Shown here piece by piece: positions 52,056 to 63,960 of a DNA stretch of 64,000 bases; position 1 is the first letter of the stretch, and the number at the start of each line of letters is the position of its first letter. The stretch is from Prorocentrum cordatum (taxonomy: Eukaryota; Sar; Dinophyceae; Prorocentrales; Prorocentraceae). Both the position numbers and the translations under genes were made by a program. The stretch spans positions 51,001-115,000 of the forward strand of contig CAUYUJ010021674.1 of NCBI GenBank assembly GCA_963575745.1. Direction: 5' to 3'. The notes under the pieces are model-generated. The model saw only the letters and a program-made list of their open reading frames with translations, was not told where the DNA came from and ran no database searches.

Positions 52056-53189
52056 TTCCGATGCTGTTGTCTTTCCGCTCGTCTCTGCCAGGCGCCTCGC
52101 TTCGTTTCGGCGGTTCTTGGCGCCGTCGCGGAGCGTCTTCCGCCTTGGCGGCACGTGCTGGGCGCGGGAAGCTTCGCAGGTCGCCCGCGACCTCCGCTCC
52201 CGCCCGCCTCTCCTTCGGCTTGCCGCGTCTGGCTTCCGCCCGCCCCGCTCCTGGCGCCACCCGCTTCGCCTGGTTTTCACTCCGGCCCCTCTCGCGAGGT
52301 GGCCCCGCCCCGCTGCGCCGGCGCCGCTGGTCGGCGGGCCTCCCTGCAGCCGCGTCTTTGCTGTCTCCCGGTGTGTCTGCCTCGCCCCCCGGCACCTCGC
52401 CTTGAGGTGGTCTGCTCCAGCTGATCGCCCTCGGTTGCCTGGAGGTCACTCGGATCTCGTCGCCATCGTCGCCTCGCCGTGCTCTTGAAGAGCCCGCCTC
52501 AGCTTGCGCTGGGCCCCCCAGCTGCTGCCCCGCCGCCGCTGCTGGCCTCCGGTCCCGGCGCCCGCCCCGCCGCCGCCTGACCCCGCTCTCAGCGGGCCTG
52601 GCTTCCGTCTCCCTCCGTCCACGCCGGGCTCTCCTCTTTCATCCCCTTGCACCGCGGCTTAATTCGCAAGTGTGCACCCTGCAATGATTTCATCGCCATC
52701 GCAGTGACCTTGCCTAGCCGCCGACGCAAGAATGTGTTTGCACGCAGCATTTGGGAAGGGGGTGCGGGATCTTCGCAGGCAGGCTGCTAGCGGAATGCGC
52801 GCATGCGCTTGCTTCGAATGTGCGCGCGGGGCAAGGCTTCCGGTTGCGTGCGGACAGCCCTTCCCCGGGTAGGTCCGGGTTGGCCTCGGACTATTCGGAG
52901 GCCCGATGAAGGTTAGCCGGGACTGTCAGGGGGGGGGCCTGTCAGTGCGCATCCCGAAGCATTACCAAACGCGCCCATTTTTTCAGCTCCTGCTCCTGCG
53001 CCTCCTTTCCTTCCTCATCTTGAACCCTTTGCCACCGCTCCATTGTCATGCAAGAGATTCTGTGGTTTTGGCTGCAGGTCGGTCCGTTTTTGCTGCTCCC
53101 CTGGGGCGCTTCATGCAGTCCGCTGCCTTGCTGTTTTCTACATGTTTCCCTGCTGAGAGTATTCACCCCCGCAGGTAGCGTTGTCATGG
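52056..53189. other. GC-rich stretch without recognised genes
   Basis: Very GC-rich to about 52660, then mixed. Overlapping ORFs in several frames on both strands are Pro/Arg/Ala-rich and typical of GC-biased noncoding DNA. No promoter, RNA gene or repeat family is recognised. Confidence 0.5.
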
Positions 53190-53605
53190 GATGTATAAAA
53201 ATCTGGCGGCTGTGTTGTCGCCGTCGCCGCTCCGTCGCCGCCTTGTCGCCGCCTGTCGCCTGGGGGTCTTTCCCGCGGGTATGTTATTGCCGTCGCCGCC
53301 CCGTCGCTGCCTCGCAGCCCCCCGTCACCTGGGGCTGGGTGTCGATTTCGCGGCTAATTATGTTATCGATGTCGCCGCCCCGCCGTCGTCTCGTCGCCGC
53401 CCGTCGCCTGGGCCTGGGTGTCGGTCTCGTGGCTATGCCGTCGCCGTCGGCGCCCCGTTGCCGCCTCGTCGCCGCCCGTCGCCTGGGCCTGGGGGTCGCA
53501 TTCGCGGCTGTGTTGTCGCCGTCGCTGCCACGTCGCCGCCCTGCTGCCGCCCGTCGCTTGGGCCTGGAGGGCGGTCTGGCAGCTATGTTGTCGCCATGTC
53601 CCGGC
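53190..53605 (+). repeat. ~75-bp GC-rich minisatellite
   Basis: Five degenerate units marked by GTCGCCTGGG-type strings at about 53256, 53325, 53404, 53479 and 53554, with GTCGCCGCC between them. The period is near 75 bp, so long ORFs persist in several frames and carry no coding evidence. Confidence 0.75.
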
Positions 53606-53927
53606 GTCGCCGAATCGTTGCACACCACACATAGCACCACGTCGATTGCACGACCCATGGTGCATTGCATAGACTGCACCACGTCGATTACACCACATAC
53701 TTTGCACCACGTATATTGCGCAACATATAGTGCACATCATGTATTGTACAGTATACATATATACAGATAAAACAAATATTGCATCACGAACTTTGCACCG
53801 CATACGGGGTCCACAGATATTGCGCAGCACATATTGCCCCACGAACGTTTCGCATCATATATTGACCCACGTATATTGCATAACAGACCATATATCTTTC
53901 TTTCTGGTTATATTGCGACGCGTACCT

Positions 53928-53930
<3 letters not shown>
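53606..53930 (+). repeat. Degenerate ~20-22 bp repeat tract (TTGCACCACGTATA-like)
   Basis: Strings such as GCACCACGTCGATT, GCACCACGTATATT and GCAGCACATATTGC recur every 20-22 bases. The tract joins the 75-bp array to the (AT)n tract. Confidence 0.6.

Positions 53931-53990
<60 letters not shown>
53931..53990 (+). repeat. (AT)30 microsatellite
   Basis: Sixty bases of pure AT dinucleotide, followed by A6. Self-complementary. Confidence 0.95.
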
Positions 53991-53996
<6 letters not shown>

Positions 53997-53999
53997 CAA

Positions 54000-54700
54000 A
54001 ATATATTGGGCCAAATGGATTACACAACGCATATTGCTAGAAATGCACTCTTTGTGGTTATCGCTGGCTAACACGTTCTTCTTTTTCAGCTTCGTTCTAT
54101 TCAGGCTGCCTTCGTGCTCTGTTTACCCTGGCTGTCATCTTCGCCCCTCGCCGTCCGCTTCTAGCTCCGCCCCTGCATCCCATAGTCCTACCGTCTGTCT
54201 TCATGGTTATCTTCTCGCTCTCATCGTGGTTTTTCTCGCTCCATCGTTCCATTCACTTTCTGTTTCTATCCTTCCCCTCGTCTTGCCCCTCCATCGGCAC
54301 CTCCGCAGACCTCCGACGACCAGATCTTTTCGAGTCTCAGGCCCGTTCGAGATCCCGACCCCTCTTTCGGGGTCAGTTTCGGGAAGGGCTAGCTCCCTCC
54401 AGATCCTCTCGATACACTTCCAGAGCGCTCCAAAGCGCTCTGGAACGGCCGTGCCGCTCGATGCACACTCCAGCTTCGCTGGACCTCAGCGATTCCAGAT
54501 CTGCCCGGGTCCGACTTTGTTCCGGCCCTGGCCCTGCTTCACAGAGCCCCCTTCCGGACCGTCGTTCTGATGTCGGGCCGGACGAAAGGGGGGGATTGGG
54601 AAAGGGGGGATTACGAAATTTGCTGCATGCAGCTGGTTTCGGCCCCACCGAGGGGCCCATTCCTCGATACATAGTCGCCTCTGGCGCCGGGAGGCGCAGG
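54000..54700. other. Mixed sequence without recognised genes
   Basis: Short ORFs on both strands, none with a recognisable domain. CCAGAGCGCTCCAAAGCGCTCTGG (split here: CCAGAGCGCT at 54419, AGCGCTCTGG at 54433) forms a 10-bp inverted repeat with a 4-base loop. Confidence 0.4.
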
Positions 54701-54703
54701 GAA

Positions 54704-55045
54704 AATCAGCTACGTGAGCGGATTCCCCCCCCCCCCTTGCTATCCCCCCCTTTCGCCCGACCCGATGCTGGCCCCTGAAGACGGCTCTGGAGGCCGAGGT
54801 TGTTCTGCGACGTCCGCTCGCTCGCTCGGCCGTGCATCCGGTGGGACGCGTTGGCAAACGCAGGTTGCGACGTTGGCAACCGAACGTTCTGCGATATCCA
54901 GGGCCCCTTATTTTCCCCCCATCAGCTATGTGGGCTGATTCTCCCCCACCCTTGCTATCCCCCCCTTTCGCCCGACCTGAGGATGGCCCCTGAAGACGAC
55001 TCTGGAGGCCGAGGTTGCTCTGCGACACCCAGGGCCCCTTCTTTT
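54704..55045 (+). repeat. Two ~215-bp direct repeats
   Basis: ATCAGCTACGTGAGCGGATT .. CTTGCTATCCCCCC .. GACGGCTCTGGAGGCCGAGG (54704-54918) recurs as ATCAGCTATGTGGGCTGATT .. (54919 to about 55045), including the CCAGGGCCCCTT segment. A simple tandem duplication. Confidence 0.75.
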
Positions 55046-55229
55046 CCAGGTCCGAGCATGATGCCCCGCCCGACCCCCTCTTGGGGCGTGCGGCGCCCGG
55101 CCAGGGTGTGCTCAGAGCAGGGCTCCCGGCCGTGGCGGCGAGGGCGCCCCCCTGGAGAGAAGTCCTCCGGCGAGCAGCGGCGACCCGAGCCCTGGAAGCC
55201 CTCCGCCCTCGTCCTCGGGCCCGCCTTGC

Positions 55230-55545
55230 CCTCCCGCCCCCCCGCCCTCGCTCCTGGAGCCTCGGGCCCTCGGCCGGGTCCTCGGGTCCTCGGGTCCTTC
55301 CGGCCTCCGCTCCCGGATCCCCGGACCCTCGGATCCTCGGGCCCTCGGGTCCTCGAGTCCTCGGGTGCTGGATCCTCGGGCCCTCGGATCCTCAGGGCTT
55401 CCCGCCTTCGCTCCTCGGGCCCTCGGGTCCGCGGTTCCTCGGGTCTTCGGGCCTTCGGGCCCTCGCGTCCTCGCGTCCTCGATCCGCCATCCTCGGGTCC
55501 TTGCGTCCTCGGACCCTCCTGTCCTCGGGTCCTCCCGCTTTTGAT
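55230..55545 (+). repeat. Degenerate CCCTCGGGTCCTCGG minisatellite
   Basis: CTCGGG(T/A/C)CC-type 9-10 bp units repeat with many variants. Open frames on both strands result from the repeat. Confidence 0.75.
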
Positions 55546-55852
55546 CTGGAATGTATTCAAGAGCGGGCTTCTGAATGAACTCCAAAGCCGTTTTGTATAT
55601 GGTATTGTTTTGTATCGCATTCAGAAAATAGTTGTGTCTTGAATTCGTTTGAACATAATGCCTTGCGGCCGGTGCCGCCGACCCAGAAGGACGACGACGA
55701 TCACGACGACGACTACAACCGAAAACGACAACGAGGAGCTGACGACCCTGCCACAGTCTTGGGACATGGGGCGGGCGGTGGAGGGAGCCGGAGGACCCTG
55801 ACCGCAGTGGACACCCTTCCCATTGATGGACGGGTGCCGGGGTCGCGGTAAC

Positions 55853-55922
55853 CGGAGGAGGAGGAGGAGGAGGCGGAGGAGGAGGAAGAGGAGGAGGAGG
55901 AGGAGGAGGAGGAGGAGAAAGA
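55853..55922 (+). repeat. (GGA)n microsatellite
   Basis: Imperfect GGA triplets over about 70 bases, giving poly-Arg, poly-Glu and poly-Ser frames only by composition. Confidence 0.9.
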
Positions 55923-56039
55923 GGAAGTTTCCACATTCATCCAGAAACAGTTTGTTCCTTCTCTTTCTCTGTCTCTCTCTCTCTATATATAAATACCTAT
56001 ACGACCACCCTTCGGGTGATAAGGAGGTTCGGGGGGGGG

Positions 56040-56269
56040 AACCAACGTCTCACTCGATCGGTCTCACTATCCATCTCAGTATCGATCTCACTATCGGTCT
56101 CGCTCGATCGATCTCACTCGATCGATCTCACAATCGATCTCACTCGATCTATCTCATTCGATCGATCTCACAATTGATCTCACAATCGATCTCACAATCG
56201 ATCACACAATCGATCTCACATTCGGTCTCAATATCGATCTCACTATCGATATCACAATCGCTCTCACAA

Positions 56270-56275
<6 letters not shown>
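56040..56275 (+). repeat. ATCGATCTCACA 12-13 bp tandem repeat
   Basis: Units of ATCGATCTCACA with ATCGGTCTCACT and TCGATCGATCTCAC variants over about 235 bases. It leads straight into the ATC trinucleotide tract. Confidence 0.85.
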
Positions 56276-57260
<985 letters not shown>

Positions 57261-57500
57261 GACACACCGCGGGACACCGCGGGACACCGGGGACACCGCG
57301 GGACACCGCGGGACACCGCGGGACACCGACGGGACACCGGCGGGACACCGCGGGCCACCGGCCGCCCGGAAGGGAGTCATTTTGGTCCGGCCGCGCCTCA
57401 GCCACACGAAACACCAGCGGGACACCGGCGGGACACCGCGGGCCCCCGGCCGCCCGGAAGGGAGACATTTGGTCCGGCCGCGCCTCAGCCACAGGAGACT
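57261..57500 (+). repeat. GCGGGACACC tandem repeat and 86-bp duplication
   Basis: The spacer word of the ATC tract becomes the repeat unit: about ten GCGGGACACC copies (57262-57360). Two copies of a CCGGCCGCCCGGAAGGGAG .. TGGTCCGGCCGCGCC segment follow (57356-57410, 57447-57493). Confidence 0.85.
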
Positions 57501-57825
57501 TTCTCTCGCCCGCCCACGCAGCTTCGCCTCGCCCGCACGGCACGCACGAACACGAAACCGAAATCGATTTCCTGGTAGGGGGGCTCTCCGTTCCACTTCG
57601 ATCTCACCCCCTCACCTCCGATATATCTATAGATGTATGCGATCTTCGGTCTGCGATCCTCGGGTTTCCGCAGGCCGCCAGCGCCTCCTGGCGGCAGATG
57701 GCGCAGCGCTCCACCTCGGTCGGCGCTCTGTCCCCCAAGGCGCCGCGCTGGGCACCTGGCGCCCGTGGCCGGGGGGGTCGGGGAGTGAGGATCAGGGAGC
57801 GAGGCGCGAGGATCGAGGACCTCGG

Positions 57826-57947
57826 CATCGCTCGGACGTGTGCATTTTTCCTTCGGCGAGGACAATTGAGGAGCATCCTTGATCATTTGGCGAAAAAGCC
57901 AGACGCGAAACCAAACAAACACACAGGGAATGGACGTCCGAGCGATG
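57826..57947 (+). mobile_element. 122-bp MITE-like element, copy 1
   Basis: The terminal inverted repeats are CATCGCTCGGACGT at the left and its perfect complement at the right (14 bp). The inside has CATCCTTGATCATTTGGCGA. It has the same length as, and is clearly similar to, 59880-60001. No ORF of its own and no clear target duplication. Confidence 0.75.
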
Positions 57948-58470
57948 GCGAGGGACTGAGGACGGCGGGTCGAGGATCGAGGGCGGGAGGGCGGGAAGAC
58001 CCGGGGATGGAGGCCCGAGGACGGGCGGATCGAGGACGGGGGCGGGAGGACGGAGGACGGAGGACGAGAGGACGAGAGGGCGGAGGGTTCTGGTCATTGC
58101 TGCTCTCTGGAGGGCCTCCCGGGGTTGAGGTCGAGGAGCCAGGATCGAGGGTCAAGGATCGACCGTCTTCCCAGGGGTGGGTGGGGAAATGGTCTCAGGG
58201 ACAGGCGCAGGGGGACATGCATCGACGACCCCCAGTCGCCCACTCATCGCCGACAGGGGCCCGATCGCCCGCCCTGCCCAGGAGTTTCGCGAGTGGGGGC
58301 CCCTCGCCGACCTGTCTGCGACGTGTGGCCGATTCCATCTCGACGTCCCCCCCCCCCCTGCCCTGTGAGCCGGTCCCGCCTGGATGCGCTCCGGGCGCCG
58401 CCCGGGAGAGGGCCCAGCTCCGATCCCGAGAACCTCCGCGCGGAGCTGCGAAAGCACGCGTGCCCGCACC

Positions 58471-58471
<1 letters not shown>
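57948..58471. other. GC-rich stretch, GAGGA-type degenerate repeats, no gene
   Basis: GGACGGAGGACG-type units to about 58080, then GC-rich sequence without a recognised gene. Confidence 0.5.

Positions 58472-58537
<66 letters not shown>
58472..58537 (+). repeat. Poly(T), 66 bases
   Basis: A pure T run followed by T/G-rich sequence to about 58605. It could be the complement of a retroposon A tail. No element is recognised beside it. Confidence 0.95.
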
Positions 58538-58538
<1 letters not shown>

Positions 58539-58605
58539 TTGTTTTGTTCTTCCGTTTTTGTTTTGGGGGTTCTCTTGTTTTTTTTTGTTTTTTGTTTTTG
58601 CGTCT

Positions 58606-59154
58606 GCCCCCCCCCCCGCTCCGGCCGGCGGCCTGCCCGGAGTGCTGCCTTTCGCGAGCCAGGGGGGGGGGGAAATCGACTGCGCGTGAGAGCGACCCTT
58701 CGCCGGAGTGACCTCGAGTTCGGGCTCGCGGGCTCTCCCTGATCACCGAGTGAGATGCGATGGCAGCGGCTTGCGCGCTTTGTCTGGGCCCCCCTCGCGC
58801 CCCCTCTGCACGAAGCCGCGCGCCAGCGCCCACTCCTGCCCAGGTTCGGATGCAACTCCTGGGAGGTGAAATTCTCAATCGGTGCGGGTATGTCGCTGGT
58901 CGAAAACGGGCCCAAATCGGCATAGTCCCGCTCAATCGGGACTACTCCCGCACCTCTGCCCCTCCCCACCGCCCGCCAGATCGAGGCCCGCCCTGTTCGG
59001 GCCTCCTGGATGGGGTCGGAGTAAATGGGGTCGGTGATGCCTCGGTGATGCGGCGCGATCCTCCGACCCCCCCTACTCGGACCCCATCTAGGAAGCCTCT
59101 GCCCTCTCCGGCGCTCTGTCCGGGAGGCCTCTTTGGGCGGAAGGCTCGGATTTT
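58606..59154. other. No recognised feature
   Basis: GC-rich sequence with short ORFs on both strands. No repeat family or domain seen. Confidence 0.4.
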
Positions 59155-59580
59155 CGGTTCGTGTTCCCTCTCTTGGGCGCCTTTCGGGACCGTCTTGTGG
59201 TCCTCTTGGGCCGTCTTGGGCGTCTCTTGGGCCGTCTTGGGGCGCTCTTAGGCCGTCTGGTGGGGGCCTTTTGGGCCGTTCCGTTTTGGGGTGGTCTTGG
59301 GGCCTCTTGGGTTGTCTTGGAGCGCCAGAAAGCCGAAACGGCGAGAACGCCAAAGTCTATTGATAACTTAAGGGGAATTATTGATTTTTTCCTTTTGGGG
59401 CCCTCTTGGGAGGCCTCTTGGAGGCTTTTTGAGGCGTCTTGGAGGCATCTTGGGCTGTCTGGGGGCTATTTTGGGCGTCTTGTGCCGATCTTTCGGCAAC
59501 TCGGGGCCATCTTGGGCTGTCTTCGGGGCCTCTTGGGGTCCTCTTGGCCTGTGTTTGGGCCCTCTTGGGCCCGAAAAGTC
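59155..59580 (+). repeat. Degenerate CTCTTGGGCCGTCTTGGG repeats
   Basis: TCTTGGG-centred units of about 10-20 bp, interrupted at 59320-59395. The same type of tract recurs at 63.5-63.95 kb. Confidence 0.7.
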
Positions 59581-59879
59581 CTCGCGCCACCACTTCTCAA
59601 TACCCAGGGGGCACGCCAGGGGCCCCAGGAGAGTTCGGAATCGGAGGCCAGACGAAGATCACGTGTAGTATGCGACGACTGGCTGCCCAGACCATCCAAG
59701 ACACGGCCCGACCACCAGCGCGAGCCTCGTAGGAAAACCCCGTGAAGTTGACGCCCCAGGCTGGCCGCAGGGGTGCGTGCTGCGAAAACGCCAACCCATC
59801 GCACGCGCAGATGGGGTCGGCGGATTTTGTCGAAGACGCCTGCGGCGCGTCACCAGCCGTTCCCAATAGTTTTGCCTGG

Positions 59880-60001
59880 CATCGCTCGGACGTGTGCATT
59901 TTTTCTCGGCGAGGACCATCGAGGAGCATCCTTGATCATTTGGCGAAAAAAACACGCACGAAACCGACAACAAAACACAGGGAATAGTCGTCCGAGCGAT
60001 G
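59880..60001 (+). mobile_element. 122-bp MITE-like element, copy 2
   Basis: Same length and layout as 57826-57947. Terminal inverted repeats CATCGCTCGGACG (13 bp) are perfect, and the interior CATCCTTGATCATTTGGCGA is conserved. Differences are scattered, so the copies are independent insertions and not a recent block duplication. Confidence 0.75.
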
Positions 60002-60321
60002 GCCAGTTTGGTGCCAGTGAGGAAACAGATGAGGTGGAGGAGAAAGGAAAGGATTATCGTCGTACAGTCCTTACGTTCTTACGCAACTACCTGGTTGCGC
60101 CAAGGTGCGCGGGCATCTGCGAGGGAGTGTTGCGCAATGTGCGACTCTCCTTTAGGCGCGGCTTCAACCACGTTATGGTGGAAGCCGTGCTTGAGCTCTG
60201 TCTTGCCATGATCAGGGACGGGATGTCGATAGGCTGCTGAACGTGCGGAGCTAGTCGAGGGATTGAAGCGTGATTGAACGAGGGGCGGCCCTCCTTGTAA
60301 GACGCGCCATGCAAGGAGAGC

Positions 60322-60396
60322 GGAGCTGTGTTTGTGTGTGTGTGTGTGTGTGCGTGTGTGCATGCACTGCCTCGTTTTTTTTTTTTTTTTTTTTGT
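60322..60396 (+). repeat. (GT)n and poly(T) tracts
   Basis: GT dinucleotides with a few interruptions (60327-60360), then a T run (about 60376-60394). Confidence 0.9.
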
Positions 60397-61540
60397 TTTT
60401 TGTTTTGTTTTTGTTTGTTTCTTCCTCCATTTCCCCCTCTTTTCCCCCGTCCGCCCCCTCGCTCGTGGCTGCGCCCCCGTGGGCGTTGCTGTCGATTCCC
60501 GCTGGGTGTATCCAGCCTTTCCTCGCCGTGCAAGCCGGGCTTTTCTCAAGGGAGGAGAGACCACCCGGACTGGACTCGGGGGCGGAAAAGAGGGGGGTGA
60601 TGACTAGGGGGGGGTGGATATCATGGCGCGGGCCATGATATTTCCCCAGATTTCATGGCGCCTCTTCTTATTTCATTACGTCCCTGGCCCCCCCGCTGGG
60701 CCGCGCACATGCAGCCGGTCATGATTTGCACCCCCCCCTTATGGACACCCCCCTCTTTGCCGCTCCCGATGGACAATTGGCGTTTACTGAACGGCCCTGG
60801 GCTTTTACTAAACAGCCCTGCCCTGCTCGATTCCTTCTTCGGGCGCGTTTGCTGCAGACCTTGCGTGTTGGGGCGGCTACTATCGGGGTGGATTTTCTGC
60901 CCTCTATTTGCGACCTCGTTTTCGAATGAGCAGCTCCACGTCCTCCGTCGTGGCGCCAGGCCCGCGCATAGATCGAGGTCGGCGCAGCTGCTACATGCAC
61001 ACGCCCGCGCGCCTGTCGGTGCGAGGCGCGTGGCGACCCATCGCATCTGGGGCCCTCTCGGTAATAATAATCTTAAGAGTGAGAAAATCATAATGATCAT
61101 AAAACAAATCAGCACAATACGAATACTGAGAATAATAAGGGCCTCCTTGGGGTGGGCCGTTGGTAGCCACAGCCTGGCGGCCAGTATTCGTGGGTTCCAG
61201 TCTTCCCCTTTTCCCGCTTGGCTCCCCCCCCCAGGGTCCATTTTGCACTCTTCGAGTGTTAAGTTCATACGGTTGACGAGCAGCGCGCGTCGCAGTCCGT
61301 GTTCCAACGGCCTTCCGCATACCTTTGGCAGGAATGTTGTTTCGCTGGCGCGCAGCAGGTGGAACCTTTTGCCTCGTCTGATATGCTTTATCTGCTTCCC
61401 TCCTTCCCTTCCTTTTTTGTTTGTTTGTTGTTTTTCCCAACCATCCTGTGGTGTTGGGTCCTCGTTTTGAAGAGACGGTGCCCCGCGTCTCCTTCCTCCT
61501 TCCTCCTCCTCCGCCTTCCCTGCGTTTCACCCGCCCAGTA
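60397..61540. other. No recognised feature
   Basis: Mixed composition with an A/T-rich patch at 61060-61140. ORFs on both strands have no recognisable domain. The minus-strand ORF reaching in from the satellite is a repeat artefact. Confidence 0.4.
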
Positions 61541-62943
61541 CAGCGTTTCGTAGCCCCATAGGAGCTCCGCCGAAGGCCCCATGGCTGCCGTCCGCATGCG
61601 TCCCGCACACCCATTTCGGCACACCTCTCACACGTTTCGTGGCCCCACAGGGAGCTCCACCGAAGGCCCCAGTGCTGCCGTCCGCATGCGTCCCGCACAC
61701 CCATTTCGGCACACCCCTCACACGTTTCGTGGCCCCATAGGGAGCTCCACCGAAGGCCCCATGGCTGCCGTCCGCATGCGTCCCGCACACCCATTTCGGC
61801 ACACCCCTCACACGTTTCGTGGCCCCACAGGGAGCTCCACCGAAGGCCCCAGTGCTGCCGTCCGCATGCGTCCCGCACACCCATTTCGGCACACCCCTCA
61901 CACGTTTCGTGGCCCCATAGGGAGCTCCACCGAAGGCCCCATGGCTGCCGTCCGCATGCGTCCCGCACACCCATTTCGGCACACCCCTCACACGTTTCGT
62001 GGCCCCACAGGGAGCTCCACCGAAGGCCCCAGTGCTGCCGTCCGCATGCGTCCCGCACACCCATTTCGGCACACCCCTCACACGTTTCGTGGCCCCACAG
62101 GGAGCTCCACCGAAGGCCCCAGTGGCTGCCGTCCGCATGCGTCCCGCACACCCATTTCGGCACACCCCTCACACGTTTCGTGGCCCCATAGGGAGCTCCA
62201 CCGAAGGCCCCATGGCTGCCGTCCGCATGCGTCCCGCACACCCATTTCGGCACACCCCTCACACGTTTCGTGGCCCCACAGGGAGCTCCACCGAAGGCCC
62301 CAGTGCTGCCGTCCGCATGCGTCCCGCACACCCATTTCGGCACACCCCTCACACGTTTCGTGGCCCCATAGGGAGCTCCACCGAAGGCCCCATGGCTGCC
62401 GTCCGCATGCGTCCCGCACACCCATTTCGGCACACATTTCGGCACACCCCTCACACGTTTCGTGGCCCCATAGGGAGCTCCACCGAAGGCCCCATGGCTG
62501 CCGTCCGCATGCGTCCCGCACACCCATTTCGGCACACCCCTCACACGTTTCGTGGCCCCACAGGGAGCTCCACCGAAGGCCCCAGTGCTGCCGTCCGCAT
62601 GCGTCCCGCACACCCATTTCGGCACACCCCTCACACGTTTCGTGGCCCCATGGCTCCACAAGGCCCATGGCTGCCGTCCGCATGCGTCCCGCGAACACCC
62701 CTCACACGTTTCGTGGCCCCATCCACCGTCCGCATGCGTCCCGCACACCCATTTCGGCACGCACGTTTTGGCACACCCCTCACACGTTTCGTGGCCCCAT
62801 AGGGAGCTCCACCGAAGGCCCCATGGCTGCCGTCCGCATGCGTCCCGCACACCCATTTCGGCACACCCCTCACACGTTTCGTGGCCCCACAGGGAGCTCC
62901 ACCGAAGGCCCCAGTGCTGCCGTCCGCATGCGTCCCGCACACC
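61541..62943 (+). repeat. 90-bp satellite with 180-bp higher-order structure
   Basis: About 15 units of CCGTCCGCATGCGTCCCGCA .. CACACGTTTCGTGGCCCC. Two variants (CACAGGGAGCTCC..CCAGTGCTG and CATAGGGAGCTCC..CCATGGCTG) mostly alternate, giving a 180-bp dimer. The array has one 12-bp internal duplication near 62430 and rearranged units at 62650-62770. Because 90 is divisible by three and the unit has no stop in several frames, long ORFs exist on both strands without being genes. Confidence 0.92.
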
Positions 62944-63240
62944 AGGTGTGTGGCGTGCCGACATGGGCGTCGCGGCGCGCGGGCGCTGCCGTCGGGGTTC
63001 CCAGGGAAGCCCCCTGCAGAGGCGACGCTCAGAGTCACGAGTACCGAGAGTCACGCAGACCCAAACTGTTCACAGTCGTATACATACATTTACACTGGGC
63101 GTATCCATGCACGCATTCATGCGAATAGAATCAATCGCGCGCAGATTCATTCATAATCAGACTCGCTCGCGATCCGACTCGCACGCGCTCAAGCTTTCAT
63201 ATTCGGACCTATCGTCTTCGTTCGTGTTGTGTACACTGCC
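62944..63240. other. No recognised feature
   Basis: Unique-looking sequence between the satellite array and a solitary satellite unit. Confidence 0.4.
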
Positions 63241-63298
63241 ACGCATTTCGGCACACCCCTCATACGGCTCGTGGCCCCATAGGGAGCGCCACCGAAGA
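63241..63298 (+). repeat. Solitary unit of the 90-bp satellite
   Basis: GCATTTCGGCACACCCCTCA .. CGTGGCCCCATAGGGAG followed by CGCCACCGAAG, matching the array unit with a few changes and separated from it by about 300 bp. Confidence 0.85.
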
Positions 63299-63499
63299 AG
63301 ATATTCACAATTGCGGTACTCTCAACTGCATATGGTTGGGTCTTTCGCCAGGCTAATTTTCCTCTTCCCCCCGTTCTGCCCATATCCCACTTGCAGTACC
63401 CGCGCAGGCCGATTACCACTTCGGCGCCACGCTGGAGCCAAGGTCCGCTGCCAAACGGGAGGGTAGGGAAGAGTTGGCGTACGGTAGGTTCGTGTCGTG

Positions 63500-63960
63500 C
63501 CGACGTGGCGAATCGGGACCCTCTTGGCTCTCTTCGGCCATCCTGGATGACACCGGTCAAAGAGGGTGGTGTCCCGTTTGGCCTCGCCCTTCTTGGCCTT
63601 GACATCTCGCCTCTTGGGCGCTCTCGGGGTCCTCTTGGGCCTTTCTCGGGGCTCTCCTTGGCCATCTTGGAGCCATCTTGAGGTCTCAGGAGCCAGTTGT
63701 AAGCAACAAGTTGAGAGGCCACACATCATTTGGCTTGATTCGATCTTATAACGGTTTTGGCCTGTTTGGTTTGGGACATCCATGGGAGGCTCCGTGTCCA
63801 CTTGGAGCCGTCTTGAGGCCGTCTTGGAGCCTCTTGGAGGCATTTTGGGTGCCATCTTGACCCATCCTCGATCATCTTATGACATCACGGAGGTCATCAT
63901 TGGCTCTGTGAGGTCATTTCGGAGCCATCTTGGGCCATCTTGGGCGCTCTGACCGCTCGC
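63500..63960 (+). repeat. Degenerate CCATCTTGG / CTCTTGGG repeats
   Basis: Short units centred on TCTTGG (for example GGCCATCTTGGAGCCATCTT at 63660) resemble the 59.2-59.6 kb tract. No gene seen to the window end. Confidence 0.65.

Noticed and set aside
53048-53770. 240-codon Arg/Ala/Ser-rich ORF
   Set aside because: It is the reading of the ~75-bp minisatellite and the following degenerate repeats. Equally long frames exist in other phases.
59773-60240. 155-codon ORF with a plausible-looking C-terminus (YRRTVLTFLRNYLVAP)
   Set aside because: Its first half is a MITE-like element, no domain is recognised and no start or splice evidence supports the rest. Possibly an exon, but not supportable.
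60991-63128. Long ORFs on both strands (515 and 687 codons) across the 61.5-62.9 kb array
   Set aside because: The 90-bp unit is divisible by three and lacks stops in several frames, so open frames on both strands are expected from the satellite. No domain, no independent conservation.
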